A DNA stretch of 25,042 nt, taken from positions 203 through 25,244 of the forward strand of contig DGYN01000106.1 in assembly GCA_002398405.1 (NCBI GenBank), in the 5' to 3' direction. The DNA comes from Caulobacteraceae bacterium UBA5005. Lineage in GTDB: Bacteria; Pseudomonadota; Alphaproteobacteria; Caulobacterales; Caulobacteraceae. Under the pieces are notes generated by a model, which did not search any database, was not told where the DNA came from, and saw nothing but the letters and a program-made list of their open reading frames with translations. The position numbers and the translations under genes are program-made. This document shows positions 1 through 9,156 of the stretch, one piece after another (within the stretch, counting starts at the first letter, position 1; every line of letters begins with the position of its first letter).

Positions 1-1602
<1,602 letters not shown>

Positions 1603-1677
1603 GGAGGAAAGGTGGGGGAGTCGAAGGGGAGGCGCAAGCTTGGGTGCGGGCCACTCTCTCCTGCAGCCCGCCCGCCC

Positions 1678-1724
1678 TTGAAATTTGTCGGGTTTTTGCA
1701 TATATATGGTGTCGGGTTTTTGCA
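1678..1724 (+). promoter_or_regulatory. abiE promoter with duplicated 15-bp operator
   Basis: A sigma70-like promoter is readable: TTGAAA at 1678-1683, a 17-bp spacer, and TATATA at 1701-1706. A 15-bp sequence, tgtcgggtttttgca, occurs twice as a perfect direct repeat at 1686-1700 and 1710-1724. One copy fills the spacer and the other covers the expected start point near 1713. AbiEi antitoxins are known to bind repeats in their own promoter, so this is the likely autoregulatory operator. The role is inferred; the repeats and hexamers are seen directly. Confidence 0.75.
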
Positions 1725-1739
1725 GGCAGGATAAGGTCC

Positions 1740-2153
1740 ATGGCCACGGCTCGAACACTGAAGCAAAAGATTGAGAACCGTATCACGCGCAAGAGAACCG
1801 ACGTGTTCCTTCCTCGGGAGTTTCGCCACCTGGGCGGCGAAGACCAGGTGCTTCGCGCGTTACGGACCCTGGTGAAGGAAGGCCGCTTGATCCGGTTGGG
1901 TTATGGCGTTTACGCCCGCGCCGTTCGCTCACGGATGACGGGCCGGGTCATGGTCGACAGCGCCAATGGCTTTTCAAGCGCGGCCCGCCAGGCGCTTACC
2001 CAGCTGGGCGTGCGCTGGGAGCCCGGCGAGAGCGAGCAGGCCTACAACGCCGGCCAATCGACCCAGGTGCCGATCACGCCGACGGTAAGGGTGAAGGGCC
2101 GGTTTCAGCGGAGACTGTCTGACGGCCGTACGGAGCTGCGGATTGAAAGATAA
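1740..2153 (+). CDS. AbiEi-like type IV antitoxin / DUF6088-type regulator
   Basis: This 137-residue protein begins MATARTLKQKIENRI and has a short winged-helix-like N-terminal half (about residues 5-60) with the segment LVKEGRLIRLGYGVYARA. That segment is characteristic of the AbiEi/DUF6088 antitoxin group. The frame is open back to 1644, but I chose the ATG at 1740 because the promoter at 1678-1706 lies inside the longer frame and would place transcription start near 1713. The ribosome binding site is weak (AGG and AAGG upstream). Its last codons overlap the next gene, which encodes a nucleotidyltransferase toxin. Likely role: antitoxin and autorepressor of the pair. The family call is from motif memory and context, not a search. 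Confidence 0.75.
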   Translation: MATARTLKQKIENRITRKRTDVFLPREFRHLGGEDQVLRALRTLVKEGRLIRLGYGVYARAVRSRMTGRVMVDSANGFSSAARQALTQLGVRWEPGESEQAYNAGQSTQVPITPTVRVKGRFQRRLSDGRTELRIER

Positions 2154-3045
2154 GCCGGACCGTCAAACGCTTCTCGAAGTCCAGGATTTTTTCAGGCTTC
2201 CTTCGCCGGCGCTGGTCGAGAAGGACTGGCATGTCGTGCAGGCCCTGGAGGCGACGCAGGGCGCAACGAGCGACGGCCTGGCGCTGGTGTTCGGCGGCGG
2301 TACGGCGCTCGCTCGCGCCCACGGGCTGTTGATGCGCATGTCGGAGGATATCGATCTGCGTATTGTCGGCCCGAAAGCAGCGAGCAGGCCGGCGTTGCAG
2401 CGGCTCCGGCGCCAGGTCCACGCGCGCCTTGTCGAAAAGGGTTTCACCGTCGAGGGGAAGGTCACGGTGAAACAGAACGACCGCTACGTTCGCTATGACT
2501 TGCCCTATGCCCCGATCATGCAAGGGGAGGGGGTGCTGCGGCCCGAAATCAAGATCGAACTTGCCGCTTTCCCCATCCGCCGTCCCGCCGTGGAGAAGTC
2601 TGTCCAATCCTTCTGCGCTGAGGCCTTGGGGCGGCCCCCCGAGGTGGGGCGCATCGCCTGCGTCGCCCTTGCAGAGACGGCGGCCGAGAAGTTTGTGGCC
2701 TTGACGCGCCGGATGGGGGCGGTGTTCGCCGGCGCCGCAAGGCCGGATGCGACCCTAGTCCGACACCTCTATGACCTGTTCCAACTCGAAGGGCGGTACG
2801 ACGTCGCGGACGCTGTGGCGCTCGCGCGCGACACCATGAGGGATGAGGCCGTCCGGGGTCATGACGCCTACAGGGCTGACGCCCTGGCTGAGACGCGCCG
2901 CACCGTGGAGCGGATGGGCGCGGACGCCGATGTCCGTGAGGGCTATGAGAAGCTCATGGCTGAGATGGTCTATGGCGACCGGCCGGATTTTGAGGGGGCC
3001 TTTGCCGCCCTGGAAAGCTTTGCCGAGGGCTTTGGGCAAAAGTGA
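2143..3045 (+). CDS. AbiEii/AbiGii-family nucleotidyltransferase toxin
   Basis: This 300-residue protein carries the nucleotidyltransferase signature GGGT at residues 51-54 followed by SEDID at 67-71, giving the GG-Tx...S-x-D-x-D pattern of DUF1814/AbiEii toxins. D69 and D71 are the predicted metal-binding residues. AbiEii proteins transfer nucleotides to RNA targets and cause abortive infection or growth arrest, countered by AbiEi. The start is a TTG at 2143 that overlaps the end of the antitoxin gene by 11 bases, so translation is probably coupled. The length is normal for the family and the reading frame looks intact. The C-terminal part (about residues 160-300) is helical and matches the usual second domain. 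Confidence 0.88.
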   Translation: MKDKPDRQTLLEVQDFFRLPSPALVEKDWHVVQALEATQGATSDGLALVFGGGTALARAHGLLMRMSEDIDLRIVGPKAASRPALQRLRRQVHARLVEKGFTVEGKVTVKQNDRYVRYDLPYAPIMQGEGVLRPEIKIELAAFPIRRPAVEKSVQSFCAEALGRPPEVGRIACVALAETAAEKFVALTRRMGAVFAGAARPDATLVRHLYDLFQLEGRYDVADAVALARDTMRDEAVRGHDAYRADALAETRRTVERMGADADVREGYEKLMAEMVYGDRPDFEGAFAALESFAEGFGQK

Positions 3046-3082
3046 GTTTCGGCCGGCGCCCCGCACAGGGAGATTCGCCCCC

Positions 3083-3098
3083 CTGGCGCGAGCGCCAG
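3083..3098. terminator. Hairpin after the abiE operon
   Basis: A perfect 7-bp inverted repeat, ctggcgc and gcgccag, with a 2-base centre lies 37 bases after the abiEii stop codon. It has no T-tract, so it may be a weak terminator, an RNA 3' end structure, or a protein site for the downstream gene at 3142. Confidence 0.35.
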
Positions 3099-3141
3099 AG
3101 ACGTTCCATGTTAGCTTGACCTTCAAAGAGGAAGAGACCCC

Positions 3142-3480
3142 ATGCCCAAGAAGACCGACATCGTCGCCGCCGCCGCCCCCGCCGTCGAGGCCCAGGGCAA
3201 GCAGGCCGTATCCGCCCTGGAAGAAGTGCTGGGCCACCTGAAGCGCGCCGGCGCGGGCGTCGGCGAAAAGGCCGAAGCCGCCCTGGACGACGCCGGCGCG
3301 GCCGTCCGCCGGGCCGCCGACTACCTGGCCACCGACGCCAAGAAGGACACCAAGGCGCTGCTGGAAAAGGCGGCGAAGGAAGCCAAGGCGCATCCTAAGA
3401 CGACGGCGGCGATTGCTGCGGCGGCTGTGGCGCTGGCGGGGGTGATCGTGGCGAATGAGGTGAGGAAGCGGAAGAAGTAG
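3142..3480 (+). CDS. Small Ala/Lys-rich anchored protein, YqjD/ElaB-like (DUF883-type)
   Basis: This 112-residue protein is rich in Ala, Lys, Glu and Asp over residues 1-85 and looks like a long amphipathic or coiled helix. A single hydrophobic segment follows (about residues 86-104, TTAAIAAAAVALAGVIVANE), ending in a basic tail RKRKK. That layout matches the ElaB/YqjD/DUF883 proteins, which are C-tail-anchored inner membrane proteins, some of them ribosome-associated in stationary phase. The start has a purine-rich GAGGAAGAG upstream. It sits between two toxin-antitoxin modules but nothing in the sequence ties it to them. The family call is tentative because low-complexity proteins are easy to misassign. 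Confidence 0.6.
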   Translation: MPKKTDIVAAAAPAVEAQGKQAVSALEEVLGHLKRAGAGVGEKAEAALDDAGAAVRRAADYLATDAKKDTKALLEKAAKEAKAHPKTTAAIAAAAVALAGVIVANEVRKRKK

Positions 3481-3500
3481 AGGGGAGTCACACCCCCTCT
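3479..3500. terminator. Shared hairpin between convergent genes
   Basis: The inverted repeat agagggg (3479-3485) and cccctct (3494-3500) spans the seven-base gap between the stop codons of the YqjD-like gene (plus) and hipA (minus). It could serve as a bidirectional terminator, although neither side has a strong T-tract. Confidence 0.35.
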
Positions 3501-4807
3501 GCCGGAAAGTAGTCTCGCGGCTGGATTTTGACGGGAAGCTGGAGACGCTCGGCGAGCGCCTCCAGCTCGCGCCCCAACAGGTCGTTGAAGGACTTGAGCC
3601 CGGCGGACTTCAACCTCGGAGAGGCGTCTTCGAGAGCGTAGAGCATGGGGACAATTTCCGCCTCCAGGAACAGGCGAGCGGCCGCGTGGGGAACGCCCAA
3701 GAGTTCCAGCATGGACAGGAAGTCCTCGGCAGTCAGATCATCAAAAGCCGCGCCGGCGCCGATCTGGAACGCCAGGTCGTGGTGGAAGTGCTTGCTTAGG
3801 CGAATAGGCAGCAGGTCATACAGCGGCGCGAAGCGCGGGGCGCCCGGCAGGTCGTAGAGAACGGCATGGTTCTTCGCGTGGTTATCGGTATTGCCGATGC
3901 ACAGGTTGAAGATTGTCGCCTTGAGGAAGGCGAGGCGCGAGGCGGCGGGATCGCGGGTGCGATCCAAGACCGAGATCGCGGCCTGCAGATCGAACCGGCG
4001 GCCGGGCTCGCCCCGCCGCTGATACTTCAACTCCGAGGGCAGCCCAAGCGCCTGAGCGAAATCCTCCTGATGGATGCGCCTGACAACGCCCCCGGAAACG
4101 TGGCGGTCAAACCTGGAGATAAGTAGAGCCTCCACCCCATCGATCCGGATGGCCTGCGGGATCGACACTGAAAGACCTGCGCTGGCCGCGAGAATGGCGG
4201 CCGCCTCTTCGTGGCGGACGTCGCGGGCGTCACGCTGTGCCGGAATCTTCAGGATGTGCGTCGTTGGCGCCCGGGTCGATGGCTTCGGCAAAGCGAACCG
4301 GCCGTCCTCCAGGACCGTGATGGCGATCTTGCTCTGGACGCCGGCGACCGGAGAAGGATCGGTGACCTCCGCAGGCAGCCGCCGTTCATCGCGTAAAGAC
4401 CTGGCGATGCGTTTGAGGGCCGCATCTTCAAGCGCCTCGTAGTCGTCGCTCAGAATACCGGGCGTCTTGACCGGTGGAGCGCCGACGGGGAGGCAGGAGA
4501 TGCTTCCGGCGCAGTCCGCGCCCAGATGCCGCAGAAGGCCGACAATGTCGTCGCGCGCGAGCCCCTCGCGCTCCATGACCCGCTGCAGCTGAGCGTTCTC
4601 CGGCAGGAGGTTTCCAAAGAACGCTCTGGTCTCGATGTCGCCAAACCCTTTTTGCTCAAGGGGAAGAGACAGGGATAGGGGAAGGCTATGCCTGCTGACG
4701 TAGGCGTCGTCGTAGATGAACGCCATGTCGCCCCTGGCGGTGCGCGCAAGGTGGCCGGCCGGCCCGGGAAAGCCATCCATCCAGACGGCAAGGACATCGT
4801 CAGCCAT
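3488..4807 (-). CDS. hipA: HipA-family serine/threonine kinase toxin
   Basis: This 439-residue protein has the full HipA layout: an N-terminal subdomain (about 1-110, with FFGNLLPENAQL), then the kinase lobes. The loop DPSPVAGVQSK places Ser152 where E. coli HipA has its autophosphorylated Ser150. The catalytic NTDNH is at 306-310 with D308 (E. coli D309), and the metal-binding aspartate in LYDLLP is D331 (E. coli D332). In E. coli HipA phosphorylates GltX and halts translation; the substrate here is unknown. Its start overlaps the hipB stop by eight bases, so the two are co-translated. All key residues are present, so I expect an active kinase held by HipB. Confidence 0.93.
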   Translation of the reverse strand: MADDVLAVWMDGFPGPAGHLARTARGDMAFIYDDAYVSRHSLPLSLSLPLEQKGFGDIETRAFFGNLLPENAQLQRVMEREGLARDDIVGLLRHLGADCAGSISCLPVGAPPVKTPGILSDDYEALEDAALKRIARSLRDERRLPAEVTDPSPVAGVQSKIAITVLEDGRFALPKPSTRAPTTHILKIPAQRDARDVRHEEAAAILAASAGLSVSIPQAIRIDGVEALLISRFDRHVSGGVVRRIHQEDFAQALGLPSELKYQRRGEPGRRFDLQAAISVLDRTRDPAASRLAFLKATIFNLCIGNTDNHAKNHAVLYDLPGAPRFAPLYDLLPIRLSKHFHHDLAFQIGAGAAFDDLTAEDFLSMLELLGVPHAAARLFLEAEIVPMLYALEDASPRLKSAGLKSFNDLLGRELEALAERLQLPVKIQPRDYFPAEGV

Positions 4808-5315
4808 GCTCGACCTGAACCGTCAGTGTCAGCTGGATTGCCGCGCAGACCCTGAGCACCTTTCCAAGCTCAACAGTCGGTTTGCCGGCTTCCAGATCGC
4901 CAATGAAGCGCCGGCCAACACCGGCTAGCCGCGCGAGTTGGTCCTGACTGAGATTCAACGCTTGCCGTCGAAGGCGAACAAAACGTCCGAGCGACGGACA
5001 GTCGGCAAATTGGAGCGGTTCGATCCTGAGTGTGACGGGCGGGGTAGCGGTGTCGCGGGCGAAACCAGAATGAAAGGCGCGCGCGTTTGTCGCCGCCGCG
5101 ATCAGCCGGATGGCATCGGCGGAAGGCGGCGAGGTTTTTGGCGGGACTTGATCAACCGGAAAATCACGGCCTCGCAGAGCGTGTGTCGCTTGCGCCGGCA
5201 AATGGTAATCCACACGGTTGGGGTTCTTGCCGACGACCAGGGTTCGCAAGGCGTTCGATGCGGTGGGATACTTGACCACCGGCTTGTCTTTTTTGGACTT
5301 GCCTGTCCGGTCCAT
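4800..5315 (-). CDS. hipB: HipB-like Xre-family antitoxin with long N-terminal extension
   Basis: The C-terminal part (residues about 109-165) is a clear Xre helix-turn-helix (RLRRQALNLSQDQLARL, then AGVGRRFIGDLEAGK), as in HipB/Y4mF antitoxins that bind HipA and repress the operon. The encoded protein is 171 residues, whereas HipB-type proteins are usually about 70-110. About 108 residues precede the HTH. The only in-frame alternative starts are codons 13 (GTG), 35 (GTG) and 39 (TTG), so at least about 70 extra residues must be translated. I kept the ATG at 5315 because the promoter and operator lie 33-77 bases upstream of it. There is no obvious ribosome binding site. I do not recognise the extension. 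Confidence 0.8.
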   Translation of the reverse strand: MDRTGKSKKDKPVVKYPTASNALRTLVVGKNPNRVDYHLPAQATHALRGRDFPVDQVPPKTSPPSADAIRLIAAATNARAFHSGFARDTATPPVTLRIEPLQFADCPSLGRFVRLRRQALNLSQDQLARLAGVGRRFIGDLEAGKPTVELGKVLRVCAAIQLTLTVQVEHG

Positions 5316-5347
5316 CGGTGACTCATGTGATCGTGAGCGGCCAATAT

Positions 5348-5392
5348 GTTCCCGCTCGGGAACTGTATAGCTCCTCTAGCGCGCACAATCAA
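5348..5392 (-). promoter_or_regulatory. hipBA promoter with palindromic operator
   Basis: On the minus strand TTGATT (5387-5392) and TATACA (5364-5369) are separated by exactly 17 bases. Directly downstream lies gttcccgctcgggaac (5348-5363), two perfect 7-bp arms around a 2-base centre, covering the expected transcription start. HipB proteins are known to bind palindromes at their own promoter, so this is the likely operator. The promoter would give a leader of about 40 bases to the hipB ATG at 5315. Confidence 0.72.
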
Positions 5393-5441
5393 GCCGCTGT
5401 GATCCCGTACGGTAACGAGTAGTGATCCCGGAGCCGGGAGG

Positions 5442-8400
5442 TCAGGCCGCCCTGCGGGCCGCGAAAGTCCCGTTGGGAAGCGCCGTGATCTCCGCGTAGC
5501 GGACCAGGGTATTGAGCGCCTGGACCACCCGCTGCTCGATCTTCTTGCCGCCGCCTTTGAAGGCGCGGGAGATGGCGGCGGCGTCCATGGGGCGGGGGGA
5601 AGCCTGGAGGACGGCGCGGATGGCCATGACCTGTTCGCCCTTGTCCTTGGGAAAGGGGGGCAGGCCCTTATCGACGGCGACGATCTCGGCGCCGAGGTCG
5701 AGTTCGCCCGACTTGGCGGCGGCGCCCTTGGCGAAGCGGGGGATTTGGTAGTCGGGGCGCAGCCAGCGGACGTGGCCGGCGGCTTCCTCGGCCGCGCGCT
5801 CGGCGTTAAGGGCGACGAGGCGTTCGAGGATTTGCTCGTCTGTCAGGTCATGGTGCCAGCCGTAGGCGTCGGCGGTCGCGCGGTCGATCTGGTCGTGCAG
5901 GTCTTTGAGGATCAGCACGCGGCCTCGATCCTTGATGTCTTCGTCCCTGGCGTCGAGCGGGGCGCCGGCGCGGAGTTTTTCCAGCACGTTGTAGAGGCCG
6001 GTCAGGGTGAGGTCAGGATGGTCAGCCTGGACCGTCTTGCGCGTGGCGTCGAGTTCTTCGCCGAGGTTGCGGAGGGTGGTCTTGAGGGCGTCGGAGGCGT
6101 CGGGGAAGGGGAAGGGGTCAAAGCAGCGGGATTTGTTGTATCGCGGTCGGTTCTCGAGGGTGCCGCCTGAGGCGAGTGTCCACACCACGTGCTGACGAGA
6201 CGAGAGGATGGCTAGAAGCCAAGCATCATTGGAGGCGACGCCAACAACCATATGGTCGTGGACGAATGCGCCGTCCACGAAGCGGAATAGGCGGTATTTT
6301 GCGGTTTCAACGGTCGCGATATAGCGGTCCAGCCCATTCAGCGCGTTCCGGTATTTCGGATTGTTCTCGCCAAACAGCCACCATTTGCGTTCCCGATATT
6401 CCTTAATGTTTCCGACGCGCTCGGGCCTCACACGCTGAAGCAGCATTTGATAGAGCTCAGGAAATTCAGTTCGAACTTCGGCTTCCGGCAGATCGAAGAG
6501 GTCGATCACCAATTCTCGCCGCCAACCATCGTAAAGCGCCTTGCCTTTGATGTAGGGCTTGATGCGAGCCGCCAGGCCGGGCCGACGTTCCCAACCCAAA
6601 TGACGAGCTTCGCCTTCGGTTACGACGAACCCAGCACCTGACAGCATCATCCCATTCGCGCACACGCCTGAGTTGGATGTCAGCTTGGATGTGCGCGTGA
6701 GATCGGGTCCGATCGAGAGGTCGGAATGAATCATCCCTTTGGCCTCCGACATGATCAGTTCTGGTGCATCGGTTTCTAGGCCGCCTTCCTGCTCCACGAT
6801 CAGGGCGCGCCCTTCGTGGGTTCCCCGCTGGGCGACTGTCATCGCGATGCGAACAGCAGCGGCGTCGCGGGTTGCCTTCGTCCAAGGATGGTCTGCGATC
6901 GCGAAGATAAGGCTTAGTGGGCTCTTTGTTGCTCTGTGCAGGTCGATGACCTTGCGATTGAAAGCCTGGGAGATCGAATTGGTCGTGACCAATCCAAATC
7001 TCCTCAGGTTCGAATTCTTGCGGGAGATCAAATCCGCAGCCCGGTCCCACCAGTACATGACAAAATCTATACTTTCCGGCAGGTCAGCGTGCGCAGACCA
7101 AAGTGCGTCAACGTAGGCGCCCCCAAGCGAGCCGCGGATCCCGGCCCCCTTTCCTAAGAACGGCGGGTTCCCCACGATAAACTCCGCCTCCGGCCACTCC
7201 GGCCTGCGCGCGTTCGGAAAGACCTGCACTGCCTTCCCATCGACCATCTCGAACTGCAGTTCGGGATAGCCGTCCCAAGTCAGGACCGCGTCCTTCTGCT
7301 GGATATTCCCAAACGCCTTGAGGATGGGCTCAGCGGGGTGTTCGGAACGGTTGCGGTAATGCTGCTGCAGGTAGCCGATCCACAAAACAAGCTCGGCGAT
7401 GGCGGCGGCGCGGACGTTGAGTTCGATGCCCAGGAACTGATGCGGATCGACGGTCTCGAAGCCGATGGTCTCGGTCTCGCCGAGTTCGGCGAGGGCCTCC
7501 AGCACCTCGCCCTCCAGGCGCTTCATCAGCTCCAGCGAGACATAGAGGAAGTTGCCGGTGCCGCAGGCGGGGTCGAGGACGCGGGTGGTGCAGAGCTGGT
7601 GGTGGAAGGCGCGGATCGTGGCGACGGCCTCCTTCGGCTCGCCGCGTTCGCGGGCGTCGCCGGCCTTGACCAGGGCCGCGTTCCAGTCGGCGCGCAGGGG
7701 CTCCATCACGGTGACTTCGACGAGGCGTTCAACGTAGGAGCGGGGGGTGTAATGGGCGCCGAGCTTCTTGCGTTCGGTGGGCTCCAGGGCCTGTTCGACG
7801 AGGGTGCCGAAGATGGCGGGCTCGACGTAGCGCCAGTCGTGCTTCGAGGCCGCCAGCAGTTCGCCGATTTCTTCCCGGCTCATGGGGAAGGCGCGGGGGT
7901 CGTGGAAGAGGCCGCCGTTGAACCAGCGAAGGTGGGCCTTGAAACCGGAGTAGAAGCGGTCGGCGTGGGCGGGGGCGTCCATCTTGCGCCAGAGGTCTTC
8001 CAGAAGGGGCGCGAAGGTTCCAGGACTGTCGAGGCAGTCGTTGAGGAGGTCGGTGAACTTGCCCTTGGGCAGGAGGTCCACGTCTTCCGCGAACATGGTG
8101 AAGATGCAGCGCATCAGGAAATGCGCCACCTCTTCCGGCGGGTGTTTGAGTTCGAGGCGGCGGGAGACGGCGGCCAGGCGCTCGGCGATCTGGCGGGTGA
8201 CGCGGGCGGACTCGCGGGTGGGGTCGAGGGATTGCGGATCGGTCCAGATCGCCTTCAGGCGGGCGACGATGTCAGGGTTGCGCAGGTCTTCGAGCCGGAC
8301 GCGAAAACCCTTGCGGTCGGGAAAGTGGCTATAGGCGCGGCCGCTGCCGGAGAAGTCGGCGAAGACTTCGAACACATAGCCGACGTCGCAGACGATGATG

Positions 8401-8819
8401 AAGGGCGGGGCGGCATGGTCGGAGGGCAGGCGGAAGACATAGTCCTCGGCCTGTTTGCGGGCGTTGCGCATGAGCACGTCCCACTTGCCTTCGGCGGCGG
8501 CGGTGGAGGCGGCTTCATCGGCCTTGAACAGCAGTTGCTGGCCGGTGTCGCGCTGAGCGGCGCGCGATTGTTTGGCTTCGAGGATGAAGCAGCCGCGCTT
8601 GTAGAGGTCGATGCGCAGGGTCGAGGCGGTTCCTTCGGACTCGCGGCGTTTGACGCCCCGCTCGAAGACGTAGTCGTTGGCCACGGTGTCATCCGAGGCC
8701 GGATCGGGGCGGGGAAGGTCCAGGGCCGCGCAGAGCTCGGACAGGAACATCTGGTAGTTGGCGCGTTCGGCTCCCCCGCGCGCGGCAGTCCAGCGTTCGA
8801 TGAAGTCTTCTAGCTGCAC
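5442..8819 (-). CDS. MmeI-like (type IIL/IIG) restriction-modification fusion enzyme
   Basis: This 1125-residue protein combines nuclease, methylase and specificity parts in the MmeI order. The N-terminal domain has D71, nine residues, then E81-A-K83, the same D-x9-ExK spacing as MmeI, and so an intact nuclease centre. A helical linker follows (about 150-340), then GAHYT (about 355), the SAM-binding motif LDPACGTGNFLY (about 415) and the adenine methylase motif NPPF (about 551). The target-recognition region is about 600-880. Such enzymes methylate adenine on one strand and cut about 20 bases away. It is longer than MmeI (919 residues): after about residue 930 there is an extra helical region and a terminal winged-helix-like part. 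The start is GTG with a weak GGGGAC. Bases 6180-7150 (residues about 557-880) are less GC-rich than the flanks. No separate methylase is nearby or needed. Confidence 0.88.
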   Translation of the reverse strand: MQLEDFIERWTAARGGAERANYQMFLSELCAALDLPRPDPASDDTVANDYVFERGVKRRESEGTASTLRIDLYKRGCFILEAKQSRAAQRDTGQQLLFKADEAASTAAAEGKWDVLMRNARKQAEDYVFRLPSDHAAPPFIIVCDVGYVFEVFADFSGSGRAYSHFPDRKGFRVRLEDLRNPDIVARLKAIWTDPQSLDPTRESARVTRQIAERLAAVSRRLELKHPPEEVAHFLMRCIFTMFAEDVDLLPKGKFTDLLNDCLDSPGTFAPLLEDLWRKMDAPAHADRFYSGFKAHLRWFNGGLFHDPRAFPMSREEIGELLAASKHDWRYVEPAIFGTLVEQALEPTERKKLGAHYTPRSYVERLVEVTVMEPLRADWNAALVKAGDARERGEPKEAVATIRAFHHQLCTTRVLDPACGTGNFLYVSLELMKRLEGEVLEALAELGETETIGFETVDPHQFLGIELNVRAAAIAELVLWIGYLQQHYRNRSEHPAEPILKAFGNIQQKDAVLTWDGYPELQFEMVDGKAVQVFPNARRPEWPEAEFIVGNPPFLGKGAGIRGSLGGAYVDALWSAHADLPESIDFVMYWWDRAADLISRKNSNLRRFGLVTTNSISQAFNRKVIDLHRATKSPLSLIFAIADHPWTKATRDAAAVRIAMTVAQRGTHEGRALIVEQEGGLETDAPELIMSEAKGMIHSDLSIGPDLTRTSKLTSNSGVCANGMMLSGAGFVVTEGEARHLGWERRPGLAARIKPYIKGKALYDGWRRELVIDLFDLPEAEVRTEFPELYQMLLQRVRPERVGNIKEYRERKWWLFGENNPKYRNALNGLDRYIATVETAKYRLFRFVDGAFVHDHMVVGVASNDAWLLAILSSRQHVVWTLASGGTLENRPRYNKSRCFDPFPFPDASDALKTTLRNLGEELDATRKTVQADHPDLTLTGLYNVLEKLRAGAPLDARDEDIKDRGRVLILKDLHDQIDRATADAYGWHHDLTDEQILERLVALNAERAAEEAAGHVRWLRPDYQIPRFAKGAAAKSGELDLGAEIVAVDKGLPPFPKDKGEQVMAIRAVLQASPRPMDAAAISRAFKGGGKKIEQRVVQALNTLVRYAEITALPNGTFAARRAA

Positions 8820-8916
8820 GACGTCCCCGCTTAGCGGCTCAAGCTAGGCGGGAAAAGGGAGGGGGCGCAAGGTTGGCGGCGGCCGGGCCGCAAGCGACTT
8901 GCTGAAACAAAAAAAC

Positions 8917-8944
8917 CTGGGTCCCGGCTTTCGCCGGGATGAGC
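8917..8944. repeat. Intergenic hairpin repeat (ccgggaccc type)
   Basis: The stem tcccggc (8922-8928) and gccggga (8933-8939) with loop tttc is preceded by cctggg and a run of eight A. Sequences of this form are scattered between genes in many alphaproteobacteria. On the minus strand the stem is followed by a T-run, so it could terminate minus-strand transcription. It lies in the 337-base gap 8820-9156. Confidence 0.6.
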
Positions 8945-9140
8945 GGAAATAGGGTGGGCTAATTCCCCCACATCGTAGCGCTGGCGTTTGCGCGCGGACG
9001 GGGGCAGGGTGGGGGCAGGGTCGGCAGGTGTAGCCGCGGCTCGCCTTTCGGCGCCTTTGCGCGGTCCCGCTTCCCCACCCGTTTCATCGCTCCGCGCTCT
9101 CCCGATGAAGGGGAGGGAGGTTGAGCCACCCCACATCATC
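8945..9140. other. GC-rich intergenic filler with degenerate repeat
   Basis: The rest of the gap before the gene at 9157 has no supportable gene. The part at about 9070-9117 (ttccccacccgtttcatcgc and following bases ending in gatgaaggggaggg) resembles, in reverse orientation, the filler at 18175-18220, so it is probably another copy of a degenerate intergenic family. I see no convincing promoter. Confidence 0.45.
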
Positions 9141-9156
9141 CTAAGGAGGCGTTCCC

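Noticed and set aside
1687..1724. Repeat pair as a CRISPR array
   Set aside because: Only two 15-bp copies with a 9-base spacer that contains a promoter -10 box; it fits an operator.
3142..3480. Small Ala/Lys-rich protein as a third toxin or immunity component
   Set aside because: Position between toxin-antitoxin modules is the only support; its composition and tail fit the YqjD/ElaB type.
7338..8813. 491-codon plus-strand frame rich in Gly, Val, Glu and Ala
   Set aside because: It is the antisense of the MmeI-like gene, which has clear motifs; long antisense frames are common in high-GC DNA.
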